A DNA stretch of 64,000 nt from Leclercia adecarboxylata. GTDB taxonomy: Bacteria > Pseudomonadota > Gammaproteobacteria > Enterobacterales > Enterobacteriaceae. Position 1 is the stretch's first letter. Each line of letters begins with the position of its first letter. The stretch is taken from the NCBI RefSeq assembly GCF_006874705.1, contig NZ_CP035382.1:2852001-2916000 (forward strand), given 5' to 3'. The notes below the pieces were generated by a model. It had not been told where the DNA came from, did no database searches, and saw nothing but the letters and a program-made list of their open reading frames with translations. Positions 1-10,576 of this stretch are shown here, one piece after another. The position numbers and the translations under genes are program-made.

Positions 1-692
1 CCGGGGTGGTGAAAAATGCTAACTCCACCTGGCTTAACGGCCAGCCCTTCGACCGCGATTTAAGCCAGCGCCTGAACCGGGAAGTGCGGCTGGCGAACGA
101 CGCCAACTGCCTGGCAGTATCGGAGGCGATCGACGGCGCGGCAGCGGGGGCGCAGACGGTATTCGCGGTAATCATCGGCACCGGCTGTGGGGCAGGCGTG
201 GCCTTTGGTGGCCGGGCCCATATCGGCGGCAACGGCACCGCAGGCGAGTGGGGACATAACCCGCTGCCGTGGATGGATGAGGACGAGCTGAAGTACCGCG
301 CCGAAGTGCCGTGCTACTGCGGAAAACAGGGCTGTATCGAAACCTTTATTTCCGGCACCGGTTTCGCCACCGATTATCGTCGTCTGAGCGGACATCCGCT
401 GAAAGGCAATGAGATCATGCGTCTGGTGGAAGAGCAGGACGCCGTTGCGGAGCTGGCCTTCAGCCGCTACGAAATGCGGCTGGCTAAATCGCTGGCGCAC
501 GTAGTGAATATTCTCGATCCGGACGTGATCGTGCTGGGCGGCGGAATGAGCAACGTGGATCGCCTCTATACCACCGTACCGCAGCTGGTGAAGCAGTGGG
601 TGTTTGGCGGTGAATGTGAAACGCCGATCCGCAAAGCGGTACACGGCGACTCCAGCGGCGTGCGCGGCGCCGCCTGGTTATGGCCACACTGA
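1..692 (+). CDS. mak: Fructokinase Mak, ROK family (5' end cut by window)
   Basis: ROK-family sugar kinase that phosphorylates fructose (and some mannose) in the cytoplasm. The reading frame is already open at the first base, and the protein aligns with E. coli Mak from about residue 72 to the end, so roughly 70 N-terminal residues with the phosphate-binding loop lie outside the window. Visible are the NDANC segment with the catalytic Asp, the glycine-rich GTGCGAG stretch, the [12 protein letters not shown] segment and the zinc-binding CYCGKQGC motif typical of ROK proteins. The GTG at position 6 is internal, not the true start. The gene converges on sbcC; a REP element lies between them. Identity is firm; sugar preference is inferred from the E. 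coli orthologue. Confidence 0.95.
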   Translation, partial: GVVKNANSTWLNGQPFDRDLSQRLNREVRLANDANCLAVSEAIDGAAAGAQTVFAVIIGTGCGAGVAFGGRAHIGGNGTAGEWGHNPLPWMDEDELKYRAEVPCYCGKQGCIETFISGTGFATDYRRLSGHPLKGNEIMRLVEEQDAVAELAFSRYEMRLAKSLAHVVNILDPDVIVLGGGMSNVDRLYTTVPQLVKQWVFGGECETPIRKAVHGDSSGVRGAAWLWPH

Positions 693-701
693 TCGTGTGA
701 A

Positions 702-731
702 TGCCGGGCGGCGCTGCGCTTGCCCGGCCTA
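702..731. repeat. REP element between mak and sbcC
   Basis: A palindromic unit with arms GCCGGGC and GCCCGGC starts 9 bases after the mak stop and runs to the end of sbcC. It has the same shape as the other REP units in this window. The last bases (CCTAC) contain the sbcC stop codon in reverse, so the repeat and the gene end overlap by three bases. Such elements in enterobacteria act in mRNA 3'-end protection or as gyrase/IHF sites. Confidence 0.8.
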
Positions 732-3700
732 CGAAACGGCAAATTCTTTATCCAGTCTGCTGTACCCTAGCCCGTTAATTTTCTTCACTTTGATCTGTAC
801 CGGAATGCGCTCTTTCATCGCCTCGACGTGGCTAATGACGCCGATGGTTTTGCCGCTGGCATTCAGTGCATCCAGGGCATCCAGAGCGGTATCCAGCGTT
901 TCGCTGTCCAGGGTGCCGAAACCCTCATCAAGGAACAGCGAGTCAATCTGCGTTTTGTGGCTCACCAGGTCGGAGAGCGCCAGCGCCAGCGCCAGACTCA
1001 CGAGGAAACTTTCGCCGCCGGAAAGGGTGCGGGTATCGCGCACGGCATCCGCCTGCCAGGTATCTACCACTTCCAGCTCCAGCGCGTCGCTGGCCTTGCG
1101 TTGCAGGAGGTAGCGGCCATGCAGGCGGGTCAGCTGCTGGTTGGCGAGCCACACCAGGTTGTCGAGGGTTAAGCCCTGGGCAAACTTACGGAAGCGATCC
1201 CCCTCTTTAGAACCGATCAGCGCGTTGAGATAACCCCAGTCATCCGCCAGCCGGGCTGCGGCCGCAATTTCCTGCATCAGCGCCTGCTGGTGCAGGCGGT
1301 TATCGCTGTCCTGCTTGAGCTGCTGGCGGATCTCCCCCTGGCGGGTGGTGTTTTCACGCAGCTTCTGCGCGAGCTGCTGTAGCTGCGCCTGTAAAAGCTG
1401 CACGTCTGTCGTCAGGTTGTCCGGGCGATGTTCCAGATGTTCCTTCAGGCGCTGACCGGCCTGCTGAAGCAGCGCCGTGGCCTGCTGGATCTGATTTTCC
1501 AGAGTCTGTTTCAGCTGCTCGAGACGGTGAAGGGTCGCATCATCCAGCAGGGCCGCGAGAAACGCCTCGCGATCGCTGAAGACGCTGGCGGCCAGCGCGG
1601 CGGCAAACTGTTCCTGGGCGTGTTGCAGGCGTTCACTTTCCAGCCTGAACTGCTGTTGCAGGGTGGCAAGCTGGCTGCGCAGGGAGACGCATTCGGTATG
1701 AATTTCGCGCCAGTTTTCCGGAATAACGCTTTCTGCTTCAATGGTCTCCGCCACCGGAAGGGTCTCCAGCAGCGGCGTCAGGGCAGCCATGCGTTCCCGC
1801 AGGGCGCTATGCTGGGACTGCAGCGCCTGCCAGTGCTGCGCCTCTTTTTCACGTTCCGCGAGCCAGGCCGGCTCCCCGCCGTCCTCAGGCATCGCCAGCG
1901 ACAATTCCTGGAGGGATTTCTCCATAGTGGTGCGGGTTGCCGCCAGCTGCTGGAGATAGCTTTGCTCCTGGGCTTCCTCATCTGTTAGCTGGTTTTGCAG
2001 CGCCAGGCGCTGGCTAAGCTGGTAAAGCTGCTGCTCGTACTGCTCCTGCTGATTCAGCCAGGGAGCGATATCATCCTGAATATTCAACGTCACCGTCAGG
2101 GAAGCGCAAACCTGCTGCCACTCCTCGGTGAGCGCCTGCGCGTCCCGGGCCAGCGTCTGCGCCTCGTCTGTTTCCCGCTGCAGCTGGGTGGTGAGGGCAT
2201 TCACCTGGCCCAGCAGCAGCAGGCCTTCCTCTTTGAGGGCGGCGACCTCTTTTTCCATCGCGTCCCGGCGGCGCTGGTTTTCCGTGAGCGCTAAGGCCTG
2301 GTACTGCGCGATCGCCGGATGTTCGGTGGAGCCACAGAGCAGGCAGGGTTTTCCGGATTCCAGTTCGGCCCGATAGCTCTCCAGCTTCTTGATCTTCTCT
2401 TCCTGCTCGCACAGGACTTTCAGATCGAGATAGTGCTGGTTTTTCTCTTTGTACTGCTGGCGGCGCAGCGTCAGCGTTTCGTTGAGTTTTGCCAGCTCGC
2501 CCTGCGCCTTTTGCACGCTTTCGTTATTCTGGCTGAGGCGCTTTTGCAGAGGCTGATAGCGGGCATGCAAGGTGGTCAGACGCTGGCGCGCCGCGCGGGC
2601 CTGGTTTTGCAGCGCCATTTCGGCGGTGACTTGTTCCGCCGTGAGCGTCAGCCTGTTTTCCGGCAGACCTGCCAGCTTCTGCCGTAATTCCGCAATACGC
2701 CGGGTCAGCGTCGCGAGCTGCGTTTTATCGCGATTCAGCTGGGTAAAGTGTGCACGCCAGCCTGCCATCTCCTGACCCCACTGGCGCAAGCGGTCGTGGT
2801 CGGCCAGCCACTGCGTCAGGGTGGTGAGCTCGGTCTGCAGCTGTTCCTGCGCACGCAGTGCTCCGTTGCGGATCCGCGCGCGCAGCGCCTCGCTGGACTG
2901 TAAGCGAGTATTCACATCCAGCATCTGCTGTTCCGTTTGCGCCAGGCGGATGCTCTGCTCCTGCTGCCGCTCCCACTGCGGACGCAGCAGGGCGGCGGGC
3001 TGGGCCAGATGCAGCTTTTCCAGCTCTGGCGTAGCGTCGGCCAGGGCCTGCTGCGCCTGCTGCCGGGCGGCCATCGACCGTTGCTGCTCACGCAACAGCT
3101 CATCGTGGCGGGTCAGCCAGTGAAAATCTTTCTGCTGCGCTTCCTGTTGAGCCAGCAGCTGTTGTTCTTCGTCAGTGAGTACCTGCAAACCTTGCTGAAG
3201 TTGCAGTTGCTGCTCGTCGCTGAGTAATACCACGCCGGCGGCCTGAGCTTCACGTCTTTCCAGCTCGCTGCGCGCCGCTTTGTGTTTTTCAAATACCATC
3301 GCCGAAATCTGGCCGTAAATTTCGGTGCCGGTCAGCTCCTCCAGCAGCTCGGCGCGCTCTTTCGGCCTGGCGTTGAGGAAAGCGGCAAATTGCCCCTGGG
3401 AGAGCAGCATCGAGCGGGTAAAGCGGTCATAGTCCAGCCCGGTCAGCGAGGCGACAAGCTCCAGCTTATCTTTCACTTTATCCGCGAGGATTTTGCCGTC
3501 CTCGCACTGGGCCAGCTCCACGCGCGGCACCTGGAGATTACCGTCCGGCTGATTGCGCGCCCGGTTCTGACTCCAGAAGGCGCGATAGGCCACCCCTTTC
3601 ACCTCAAACTCCACCTCCGCCAGACACTCGGCGGTGTCACGGGTCATCAGATCGTTCTGCGATTGCGATACGGTGTTGAGGCGCGGCGTCTCGTGGTAGA

Positions 3701-3860
3701 GCGCGAGGCAGATGGCATCCAGCAGGGTCGTTTTCCCGGCGCCGGTAGGGCCGGTGATGGCAAACAGGCCGTTGCTGAGGAAGGGCTCGGCGGTAAAATC
3801 GATTTTCCATTCGCCCTTGAGCGAGTTGAGGTTTTTCAGGCGCAGGCTGAGAATTTTCAT
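729..3860 (-). CDS. sbcC: SbcC, SMC-like ATPase subunit of the SbcCD nuclease
   Basis: Large subunit (1043 aa) of the SbcCD (Mre11-Rad50 type) complex, which cleaves DNA hairpins, palindromes and protein-blocked ends in the nucleoid. Walker [10 protein letters not shown] is at residues 37-45. Two very long Gln/Leu/Glu-rich coiled-coil arms flank a zinc-hook CLLC near residue 505. The ABC signature LSGGESFL (about 950) and Walker [12 protein letters not shown] (about 978) close the split ATPase head. E. coli SbcC is 1048 aa. The ATG overlaps the sbcD stop by 4 nt, so the two are translationally coupled. The C-terminus ends EFAVS, with its TAG inside a REP unit. Confidence 0.98.
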   Translation of the reverse strand: MKILSLRLKNLNSLKGEWKIDFTAEPFLSNGLFAITGPTGAGKTTLLDAICLALYHETPRLNTVSQSQNDLMTRDTAECLAEVEFEVKGVAYRAFWSQNRARNQPDGNLQVPRVELAQCEDGKILADKVKDKLELVASLTGLDYDRFTRSMLLSQGQFAAFLNARPKERAELLEELTGTEIYGQISAMVFEKHKAARSELERREAQAAGVVLLSDEQQLQLQQGLQVLTDEEQQLLAQQEAQQKDFHWLTRHDELLREQQRSMAARQQAQQALADATPELEKLHLAQPAALLRPQWERQQEQSIRLAQTEQQMLDVNTRLQSSEALRARIRNGALRAQEQLQTELTTLTQWLADHDRLRQWGQEMAGWRAHFTQLNRDKTQLATLTRRIAELRQKLAGLPENRLTLTAEQVTAEMALQNQARAARQRLTTLHARYQPLQKRLSQNNESVQKAQGELAKLNETLTLRRQQYKEKNQHYLDLKVLCEQEEKIKKLESYRAELESGKPCLLCGSTEHPAIAQYQALALTENQRRRDAMEKEVAALKEEGLLLLGQVNALTTQLQRETDEAQTLARDAQALTEEWQQVCASLTVTLNIQDDIAPWLNQQEQYEQQLYQLSQRLALQNQLTDEEAQEQSYLQQLAATRTTMEKSLQELSLAMPEDGGEPAWLAEREKEAQHWQALQSQHSALRERMAALTPLLETLPVAETIEAESVIPENWREIHTECVSLRSQLATLQQQFRLESERLQHAQEQFAAALAASVFSDREAFLAALLDDATLHRLEQLKQTLENQIQQATALLQQAGQRLKEHLEHRPDNLTTDVQLLQAQLQQLAQKLRENTTRQGEIRQQLKQDSDNRLHQQALMQEIAAAARLADDWGYLNALIGSKEGDRFRKFAQGLTLDNLVWLANQQLTRLHGRYLLQRKASDALELEVVDTWQADAVRDTRTLSGGESFLVSLALALALSDLVSHKTQIDSLFLDEGFGTLDSETLDTALDALDALNASGKTIGVISHVEAMKERIPVQIKVKKINGLGYSRLDKEFAVS

Positions 3861-5062
3861 GCGTTATCCTCCTCGTTATCCAGGGCGTGCAGCGCATGGC
3901 TGAACAGCTCGTTTAACCGGGTTCGCTGGGCGTCGTCGAGGGTCTCCTGCGCCAGGCGGCGTTCGAACACCTCTTCCACGCGCAGCTCACTGAGGGTTTC
4001 ACGCAGGCTGTTGGCGAGGAGCTTCTCGCGCAGCTCTCGACTGCGCCGCACCAGCAGCACCTCCACCGGCAGATCTTCCGTCAGGCGCTGAATCTTACGC
4101 TGCATGTCGTGCAGGTACTCCTCGGTGGCAATTTCGATATCCAGCCAGACGGGGGGCGTCTGCTCCACGCCGCGCCACTGCTCCAGCTGGGCGGCGATGG
4201 CCGCCAGATCGCCCTTCAGCACCGCCAGCGGTTGGGTGATGGGCACCTCCAGAGATTCAACGGCGCTGAGCTTACCCTGGTCAAAACTCACCAGATGCAC
4301 GCATTTGCTTTTGCCGGTTTCGTCAAAGCTGAGGGGGATAGGGGATCCGCAGTAGCGAATGTGGTCGCAGCCGCCAATCTTCTGGGCGCGGTGGATATGG
4401 CCCAGCGCGATATAGTCCGCCGCCGGGAAATGCTGGGCGGGGAAGGCATCCAGCGTCCCGATATAGATGTCACGTACTGCGTCACTTTTACTGGCGCCGA
4501 CGGTGGTGAGGTGCCCGGTGGCGATAATCGGCAGGACGCTGTCGCCGCGAAGCTGGCAGGCGGCGGTATACTGATCGGCATAATAGTGGGTGATGGCGGC
4601 TAACAGCTGCTGCTGTTTCTCCATCCCCGAGAGGCCCGCCTGGCTTTTCATCACGTCGCGAGGACGTAAGAACGGGATCGGACAGAGCACCGCTCCGGGG
4701 GTACCGTCGCGTTTGTGCAGAATTTGCGGCCCGTGACCGGCGCTGGCGACCACGGTGGTGTTGAGAAACGCCAGAATCTCACGGGATTCATTCAGCGTGG
4801 CCACGGAATCATGATTGCCCGCAACAATCACCAGATGGCAGCCGGTCTTCTGCAGATTGACCACGAAACGGTTATACAGCTCTCGCGCATAGCTGGGCGG
4901 CGATCCGGTGTCGAAGATGTCCCCGGCCACGAGGATGGCATCCACCTGGTGAGATTGTGCCATCTCAAGCAGCCAGTTGAGAAACGCTTCATGTTCGGCG
5001 GCGCGGCTTTTACTGTAAAAGTTTTGTCCCAGATGCCAGTCCGAGGTGTGAAGTATGCGCAT
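3857..5062 (-). CDS. sbcD: SbcD, Mre11-type nuclease subunit of SbcCD
   Basis: Metal-dependent exo/endonuclease subunit (401 aa) that works with SbcC. Metallophosphoesterase motifs appear in order: SDWHLGQNF (Asp8, His10), [17 protein letters not shown] and GHIHRAQ. An in-frame start lies 14 codons upstream, but the E. coli protein begins at MRILHTSDW, so that ATG at 5062 was chosen. The gene is first in the sbcDC operon, transcribed away from phoB; the shared 194-bp spacer holds the phoB Pho box. Confidence 0.97.
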   Translation of the reverse strand: MRILHTSDWHLGQNFYSKSRAAEHEAFLNWLLEMAQSHQVDAILVAGDIFDTGSPPSYARELYNRFVVNLQKTGCHLVIVAGNHDSVATLNESREILAFLNTTVVASAGHGPQILHKRDGTPGAVLCPIPFLRPRDVMKSQAGLSGMEKQQQLLAAITHYYADQYTAACQLRGDSVLPIIATGHLTTVGASKSDAVRDIYIGTLDAFPAQHFPAADYIALGHIHRAQKIGGCDHIRYCGSPIPLSFDETGKSKCVHLVSFDQGKLSAVESLEVPITQPLAVLKGDLAAIAAQLEQWRGVEQTPPVWLDIEIATEEYLHDMQRKIQRLTEDLPVEVLLVRRSRELREKLLANSLRETLSELRVEEVFERRLAQETLDDAQRTRLNELFSHALHALDNEEDNA

Positions 5063-5177
5063 AACAGATCCGTGGCAAAAAAAAGTAAGCGGGATTATAA
5101 ACATTCAGGGGAAGGAAGATAACCGCTACAATCAGGGCGGCCAGAAAACAACGGCTTGCCTTTATTGGTGGGCAGGT

Positions 5178-5202
5178 TTTTCATAAATCTGTCATAAATC
5201 TG
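5178..5202 (+). promoter_or_regulatory. Pho box upstream of phoB
   Basis: Two head-to-tail copies of the 11-mer TCATAAATCTG lie at 5181-5191 and 5192-5202. They fit the PhoB box pattern of two direct repeats 11 bp apart with a CTGTCAT core. The position about 55-80 bp before the phoB start matches the autoregulated phoBR promoter of E. coli. Confidence 0.88.
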
Positions 5203-5256
5203 ACGCATAATGACGCCGTATTACAAACATGTAACCTAAATAAGACAGGGCTAAGT

Positions 5257-5946
5257 ATGGCGAGACGTATTCTGGTCGTAGAAGATGAAGCACCCATTCG
5301 TGAAATGGTCTGTTTCGTGCTCGAACAAAATGGCTTTCAACCGGTGGAAGCCGAAGATTACGACAGCGCGGTGAATCAGCTCAACGAACCCTGGCCCGAT
5401 CTGATCCTGCTCGACTGGATGTTGCCCGGCGGCTCTGGTCTGCAATTCATCAAACATATCAAACGTGAAGCCTTAACCCGCGATATCCCGGTGATGATGT
5501 TGACGGCCCGCGGCGAAGAGGAAGATCGCGTTCGCGGTCTGGAGACCGGGGCGGATGACTACATTACCAAACCTTTCTCCCCGAAAGAGCTGGTGGCGCG
5601 TATCAAGGCGGTGATGCGCCGTATTTCACCGATGGCGGTGGAAGAGGTGATTGAGATGCAGGGCCTGAGCCTGGATCCTACTTCGCACCGCGTGATGACC
5701 GGTGAAAATCCTCTCGATATGGGACCGACCGAATTCAAACTGCTGCACTTCTTCATGACCCACCCGGAACGCGTCTACAGCCGCGAGCAGTTGCTCAATA
5801 ATGTCTGGGGCACTAACGTGTATGTTGAAGACCGGACGGTGGATGTGCATATTCGTCGTCTGCGTAAGGCCCTGGAAACCAGCGGTCACGATCGCATGGT
5901 ACAGACCGTCCGCGGCACGGGTTATCGTTTCTCAACCCGTTTCTGA
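5257..5946 (+). CDS. phoB: PhoB, phosphate-regulon response regulator
   Basis: DNA-binding response regulator (229 aa) that activates the phosphate-starvation regulon after phosphorylation by PhoR. The receiver domain has the acidic pair Glu9/Asp10, phospho-acceptor Asp53 in LLDWMLPG, Thr83 and Lys105 in the ITKPF motif. The C-terminal OmpR-type winged helix runs from about residue 130 and ends with [11 protein letters not shown]. Length equals E. coli PhoB. It is followed 21 bp later by phoR in the same operon and preceded by its own Pho box. Confidence 0.99.
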   Translation: MARRILVVEDEAPIREMVCFVLEQNGFQPVEAEDYDSAVNQLNEPWPDLILLDWMLPGGSGLQFIKHIKREALTRDIPVMMLTARGEEEDRVRGLETGADDYITKPFSPKELVARIKAVMRRISPMAVEEVIEMQGLSLDPTSHRVMTGENPLDMGPTEFKLLHFFMTHPERVYSREQLLNNVWGTNVYVEDRTVDVHIRRLRKALETSGHDRMVQTVRGTGYRFSTRF

Positions 5947-5967
5947 ACAATGACAGGAGTGTGACGC

Positions 5968-7263
5968 GTGCTGGAACGTCTGTCATGGAAAAGGCTCTGT
6001 TTTGAACTGGTCCTTTGCTGTATCCCGGCCCTGATCCTCGGGGCCGTTTTCGGTTATTTACCCTGGTTTTTGCTGACAGCAGTCACGGGATTGCTGATCT
6101 GGCACTTCTGGAATCTGCTCCGCCTCTCATGGTGGCTGTGGGTTGACAGAAGTATGACCCCACCGCCAGGCAGCGGCAGCTGGGAACCCCTTCTGTATGG
6201 CCTGCACCAGATGCAGATGCGTAATAAAAAACGCCGACGCGAGCTAGGTAGCCTGATCAAACGCTTTCGCAGTGGTGCGGAATCTCTGCCGGATGCGGTG
6301 GTGCTCACCACCGAAGAGGGAGCGATGTTCTGGTGTAACGGACTGGCGCAACAGCTGCTGGGCCTGCGCTGGCCTGACGATAATGGACAGAACATCCTCA
6401 ACCTGCTGCGCTACCCCGAGTTCGCGCAGTATCTGAAGAAACGCGATTTCACCCGCCCGCACAATCTGGTGCTGAACAACGGTCGCCATCTGGAGATCCG
6501 CGTCATGCCCTACAGCGACAAACAGTGGCTGATGGTGGCACGCGATGTGACGCAAATGCACCAGCTGGAAGGGGCGCGGCGCAACTTCTTCGCCAACGTC
6601 AGCCATGAGTTACGCACCCCGCTGACGGTGTTGCAGGGCTATCTGGAGATGATGCAGGAGCAGACCCTGGAAGGCGCGCCGCGGGAAAAAGCGCTCCAGA
6701 CCATGCGCGAGCAGACGCAGCGCATGGAGGGGCTGGTGAAGCAGCTGCTGACCCTCTCCCGTATTGAGGCTGCGCCAACCCTGGCGCTCAACGAAACCAT
6801 CGACGTGCCGATGATGTTGCGGATGTTAGAGCGCGAGGCGCAAACCCTGAGCCAGCAGCAACATCAGCTCACCTTCGAGGTAGATAACAGCCTCAAAGTG
6901 CGCGGCAGTACCGATGAGCTGCGCAGCGCCATCTCCAACCTGGTCTATAACGCGGTGAATCACACTCCGGCGGGAACCCACATCACCGTGCGCTGGCAGC
7001 ATGCGCCCACGGGGGCGGAGTTCAGCGTGGAAGACAATGGCCCGGGTATCGGTCCGGAGCACATTCCCCGTCTTACCGAGCGTTTTTATCGGGTGGATAA
7101 AGCCCGTTCTCGCCAGACGGGCGGCAGCGGACTGGGGCTGGCTATCGTGAAGCACGCCATCAATCACCACGACAGCCGTCTCGATATCGTCAGCACGCCG
7201 GGCAAAAGTACGCGTTTCAGTTTCGTGATCCCGGAACGTTTGATTGCCAGTAACAGCGCCTGA
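5968..7263 (+). CDS. phoR: PhoR, phosphate-regulon sensor histidine kinase
   Basis: Inner-membrane histidine kinase (431 aa) that phosphorylates or dephosphorylates PhoB in response to phosphate uptake by PstSCAB-PhoU. Two hydrophobic segments (about 10-60) carry almost no periplasmic loop, as in E. coli PhoR, then come a basic linker and a PAS domain (about 95-190). The H-box [14 protein letters not shown] has the phospho-His near 213, and the ATPase has DNGPGIG and [10 protein letters not shown]. The start is GTG at 5968 giving LERLSWKR; the length equals E. coli PhoR. Confidence 0.98.
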   Translation: MLERLSWKRLCFELVLCCIPALILGAVFGYLPWFLLTAVTGLLIWHFWNLLRLSWWLWVDRSMTPPPGSGSWEPLLYGLHQMQMRNKKRRRELGSLIKRFRSGAESLPDAVVLTTEEGAMFWCNGLAQQLLGLRWPDDNGQNILNLLRYPEFAQYLKKRDFTRPHNLVLNNGRHLEIRVMPYSDKQWLMVARDVTQMHQLEGARRNFFANVSHELRTPLTVLQGYLEMMQEQTLEGAPREKALQTMREQTQRMEGLVKQLLTLSRIEAAPTLALNETIDVPMMLRMLEREAQTLSQQQHQLTFEVDNSLKVRGSTDELRSAISNLVYNAVNHTPAGTHITVRWQHAPTGAEFSVEDNGPGIGPEHIPRLTERFYRVDKARSRQTGGSGLGLAIVKHAINHHDSRLDIVSTPGKSTRFSFVIPERLIASNSA

Positions 7264-7290
7264 CGCCCCTCCTGTAATCAGATATTGCCA

Positions 7291-7320
7291 CAGGCCAGCG
7301 TAAGCTGGCCTGTTTGCTTT
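7291..7320 (+). terminator. Rho-independent terminator after phoR
   Basis: A perfect 9-bp stem (CAGGCCAGC / GCTGGCCTG) with a GTAA loop is followed by a T-rich tail, 27 bp past the phoR stop. It should end the phoBR transcript. Confidence 0.85.
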
Positions 7321-7672
7321 GCAGTCAACCGAAGCGCGGGTAAATTTTATACGCCTGATGCTTTTTTGTTCGCATGATTAGCCATGGGTTTTTCTGATAA
7401 TTGGTGTAATGTTTCAGGTCTTACTTTCAACCTGGCATATTGTTCTGGTTTTGCGATCCCATATTGCCTTTAAACGTTATAAGCGTTTAAATTGCCCTCC
7501 TGATATTGTCGGACAGACTGTATTTGCGTGGTAAATCGAAAAAATATTCCTGACCACGGCAGCAGGGGAGCATTTCCCGCTGAAATTGCACATTTTTTCC
7601 GCTGTTTTGTTCCGCATGGGATAGCGAAAAATTCAACGTTTTCAACACCACATCCACAGGCAGTAAGGTTTT
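7321..7672 (+). other. Long brnQ upstream region with inverted repeat
   Basis: About 350 bp without a credible gene separate the phoR terminator from brnQ; an 86-codon frame crossing into brnQ lacks a family resemblance. A perfect 8-bp inverted repeat, TTTAAACG at 7469-7476 and CGTTTAAA at 7484-7491 with a 7-bp spacer, is the only strong structure. The region must hold the brnQ promoter, but I cannot place it with confidence. Confidence 0.5.
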
Positions 7673-8992
7673 ATGACCCATCAATTGAAATCGCGCGATA
7701 TCATCGCACTGGGCTTTATGACATTTGCGCTGTTCGTTGGCGCGGGCAACATCATCTTTCCACCAATGGTGGGTCTTCAGGCGGGTGAACACGTCTGGAC
7801 CGCGGCGATCGGCTTTCTGATCACCGCAGTGGGCCTGCCGGTACTGACCGTCGTGGCGCTGGCGAAAGTAGGCGGCGGCGTCGACAGCCTCAGCGCGCCA
7901 ATTGGTAAAGTCGCCGGGGTGATGCTGGCCGTGGTCTGCTACCTGGCGATCGGTCCGCTGTTTGCGACCCCGCGTACCGCGACCGTCTCCTTCGAAGTGG
8001 GAATTGCCCCGCTGACCGGCGATGGCCCGCTGCCGCTGTTTATCTACAGCCTGGTCTATTTCGCCATCGTGATCCTGGTGTCGCTCTATCCTGGCAAGCT
8101 GCTGGATACCGTGGGCAACTTCCTGGCCCCAATGAAGATTCTGGCCCTGTTGGTGCTGGCTGTAGCGGCGATTGTCTGGCCTGCTGGCCCGCTGAGCTCC
8201 GCCACCGAAGCCTATCAGAACGCCGCTTTCTCTAACGGTTTCGTGAACGGTTACCTGACCATGGATACGCTGGGCGCAATGGCATTCGGTATCGTGATCG
8301 TTAACGCTGCGCGTTCCCGCGGCGTGACCGAAGCGCGTCTGCTGACCCGCTACACCGTCTGGGCTGGCCTGATGGCGGGCGCTGGGCTGGCGCTGCTCTA
8401 TCTGGCGCTGTTCCGTCTGGGTTCCGACAGCAGCGTGCTGGTTGACCAGGGCGCGAACGGTGCGGCTATTCTGCATGCCTACGTTCAGCACACCTTTGGC
8501 GGCGCGGGCAGCATGATGCTGGCTATCCTGATCTTCCTGGCCTGTCTGGTGACGGCGGTTGGCCTGACCTGTGCCTGTGCGGAGTTCTTTGCTCAGTACG
8601 TTCCGCTCTCTTACCGTACGCTGGTGTTTATCCTCGGCGGCTTCTCGATGGCGGTGTCGAACCTGGGGCTGAGCCATCTTATTCAGGTCTCTATTCCGGT
8701 GCTGACCACCATCTACCCGCCGTGCATCGTGCTGGTGGTGTTGAGCTTCACCCGCGGCTGGTGGAATAATTCCACACGAATTATCGCTCCGGCCATGTTT
8801 ATCAGTCTGCTTTTTGGTATGCTTGACGGTATTAAGGCATCGGCAATCAGCGCCATGCTGCCCGCCTGGACACAGCGTCTGCCGCTGTCTGAACAGGGTC
8901 TGGCGTGGCTGATGCCTACCGTTGTTGCACTGGTACTGGCTATTATCTGGGATCGTGCTGCAGGGCGTCAGGTTACATCGAACGCGCACTAA
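7673..8992 (+). CDS. brnQ: BrnQ, branched-chain amino acid:cation symporter
   Basis: Inner-membrane LIVCS-family carrier (439 aa) that imports leucine, isoleucine and valine with sodium or protons. The chain is almost wholly hydrophobic, with about 12 membrane segments, beginning after [18 protein letters not shown] and the [11 protein letters not shown] segment that marks the family. Length equals E. coli BrnQ. It is followed by a strong terminator, then proY in the same direction, so the two are probably separate units. Confidence 0.97.
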   Translation: MTHQLKSRDIIALGFMTFALFVGAGNIIFPPMVGLQAGEHVWTAAIGFLITAVGLPVLTVVALAKVGGGVDSLSAPIGKVAGVMLAVVCYLAIGPLFATPRTATVSFEVGIAPLTGDGPLPLFIYSLVYFAIVILVSLYPGKLLDTVGNFLAPMKILALLVLAVAAIVWPAGPLSSATEAYQNAAFSNGFVNGYLTMDTLGAMAFGIVIVNAARSRGVTEARLLTRYTVWAGLMAGAGLALLYLALFRLGSDSSVLVDQGANGAAILHAYVQHTFGGAGSMMLAILIFLACLVTAVGLTCACAEFFAQYVPLSYRTLVFILGGFSMAVSNLGLSHLIQVSIPVLTTIYPPCIVLVVLSFTRGWWNNSTRIIAPAMFISLLFGMLDGIKASAISAMLPAWTQRLPLSEQGLAWLMPTVVALVLAIIWDRAAGRQVTSNAH

Positions 8993-9008
8993 TCAACGGC
9001 TGAATGTT

Positions 9009-9045
9009 AAACCACGGGGCGTAATGCCCCGTGGTTTTTTGTTTT
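9009..9045 (+). terminator. Rho-independent terminator after brnQ
   Basis: An 11-bp GC-rich stem (AACCACGGGGC / GCCCCGTGGTT) with a GTAAT loop runs into a long T tract, 17 bp past the brnQ stop. Confidence 0.92.
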
Positions 9046-9071
9046 TTTTAGTCTGAATGGCATGACAACAA

Positions 9072-10445
9072 ATGGAAAGCACTAACAAACTCAAGCGTGG
9101 ATTGAGCGCCCGCCACATCCGCTTTATGGCGCTGGGTTCTGCAATCGGCACCGGTCTTTTTTATGGCTCGGCAGATGCCATCAAAATGGCCGGTCCCAGC
9201 GTTCTGCTGGCTTATCTTATCGGCGGTGTTGCCGCCTACATCATCATGCGTGCGCTGGGGGAGATGTCCGTTCATAACCCGTCGGCCAGCTCCTTCTCCC
9301 GCTATGCCCAGGAAAACTTAGGCCCGCTCGCCGGCTATATCACCGGCTGGACCTACTGCTTCGAAATCCTGATTGTGGCCATCGCCGACGTGACGGCCTT
9401 TGGCATCTATATGGGCGTCTGGTTCCCGACCGTGCCGCACTGGGTCTGGGTACTCAGCGTGGTGCTGATCATCTGCGCCATCAACCTGATGAGCGTGAAG
9501 GTGTTTGGCGAGCTGGAGTTCTGGTTCTCCTTCTTTAAAGTCGCCACCATCATCATCATGATTGCTGCCGGTATTGGCATCATCATCTGGGGAATTGGCA
9601 ACGGCGGACAACCGACCGGGATCCATAATCTGTGGAGCAACGGCGGCTTCTTCAGTAACGGCTGGATAGGCATAGTGATGTCGCTGCAGATGGTGATGTT
9701 TGCCTACGGCGGGATCGAAATCATCGGCATTACCGCCGGTGAAGCGAAAGATCCAGAGAAGTCTATTCCGCGCGCCATCAACTCGGTGCCGATGCGTATT
9801 CTGGTCTTCTACGTGGGGACGCTGTTCGTGATCATGTCCATCTACCCGTGGAACCAGGTTGGTACTAACGGCAGCCCATTTGTGCTCACCTTCCAGCATC
9901 TGGGGATCACCTTTGCCGCCAGCATCCTTAACTTTGTGGTGCTGACCGCCTCGCTCTCCGCCATTAACGCCGATGTCTTTGGCGTGGGGCGTATGCTGCA
10001 CGGCATGGCAGAGCAGGGCAGCGCGCCGAAGGCCTTCGCCAAAACCTCCAGCCGCGGCACGCCGTGGGTGACGGTGCTGGTGATGACCGTTGCGCTGCTG
10101 CTGTCGGTCTATCTGAACTACATCATGCCGGAGAACGTCTTCCTGGTGATTGCCTCCCTGGCGACCTTCGCCACCGTCTGGGTGTGGATCATGATCCTGA
10201 TGTCGCAGATTGGCTTCCGTCGTCGTCTGTCGCCTGAAGAGGTAAAAGCGCTGAAGTTTAAAGTGCCGGGCGGCGTGGCAAGTACCGTTGGCGGTCTGAT
10301 CTTCCTGGTCTTTATTATCGGCCTGATTGGTTACCACCCGGAAACCCGCATCTCGCTGTATGTCGGCTTCGCTTGGATTGCCCTGCTGCTGGTGGGCTGG
10401 GTATTTAAACGCCGCCGCGAGCGCCAGTTAGCGGAAGTGCAGTAA
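9072..10445 (+). CDS. proY: ProY, proline-type amino acid permease
   Basis: Amino acid-polyamine-organocation (APC) family permease (457 aa) of the inner membrane, in the AAT subgroup with PheP, AroP and ProY. Family motifs are [13 protein letters not shown] near residue 20, then [11 protein letters not shown] and [17 protein letters not shown] segment [14 protein letters not shown] in the middle. About 12 membrane helices are visible, with a basic cytoplasmic tail (FKRRRERQ). E. coli proY is described as a cryptic proline transporter, so the substrate is family inference. The start follows the brnQ terminator by 26 bp. Confidence 0.95.
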   Translation: MESTNKLKRGLSARHIRFMALGSAIGTGLFYGSADAIKMAGPSVLLAYLIGGVAAYIIMRALGEMSVHNPSASSFSRYAQENLGPLAGYITGWTYCFEILIVAIADVTAFGIYMGVWFPTVPHWVWVLSVVLIICAINLMSVKVFGELEFWFSFFKVATIIIMIAAGIGIIIWGIGNGGQPTGIHNLWSNGGFFSNGWIGIVMSLQMVMFAYGGIEIIGITAGEAKDPEKSIPRAINSVPMRILVFYVGTLFVIMSIYPWNQVGTNGSPFVLTFQHLGITFAASILNFVVLTASLSAINADVFGVGRMLHGMAEQGSAPKAFAKTSSRGTPWVTVLVMTVALLLSVYLNYIMPENVFLVIASLATFATVWVWIMILMSQIGFRRRLSPEEVKALKFKVPGGVASTVGGLIFLVFIIGLIGYHPETRISLYVGFAWIALLLVGWVFKRRRERQLAEVQ

Positions 10446-10449
10446 TCAG

Positions 10450-10476
10450 AATGCCCGGCAAAAGCCGGGCATTTTT
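10450..10476 (+). terminator. Rho-independent terminator after proY
   Basis: Stem AATGCCCGGC / GCCGGGCATT with an AAAA loop and a T run begins 5 bp past the proY stop. Confidence 0.92.
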
Positions 10477-10498
10477 CTCCTCCCCCTTCCTCCTCCCC
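10476..10498 (-). promoter_or_regulatory. Two MalT-box-like sites before malZ
   Basis: Read on the minus strand, 10489-10498 is GGGGAGGAGG, a perfect fit to the MalT box consensus GGGGA(T/G)GAGG. The copy at 10476-10485 matches 9 of 10. They lie about 80-100 bp before the malZ start, where MalT-dependent control is expected from E. coli. The pyrimidine-rich run could produce such matches by chance, so this is probable rather than certain. Confidence 0.6.
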
Positions 10499-10576
10499 CA
10501 ATAAACCTCTTCGTGAGGAGTGAACATCAACTACCCTGTGGCAAGGTGACCTCATTTCTGGGAAAGGGGATAAGAG

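Noticed and set aside
7528..7788. An 86-codon gene overlapping the start of brnQ
   Set aside because: Starts at GTG without a ribosome site and runs out of frame into brnQ; its latter half merely shifts the brnQ reading frame.
7487..8989. Open frame of 500 codons opposite brnQ
   Set aside because: Mirror of a hydrophobic transporter gene; the translated product is His/Gln/Arg rich and low-complexity, typical of antisense frames.
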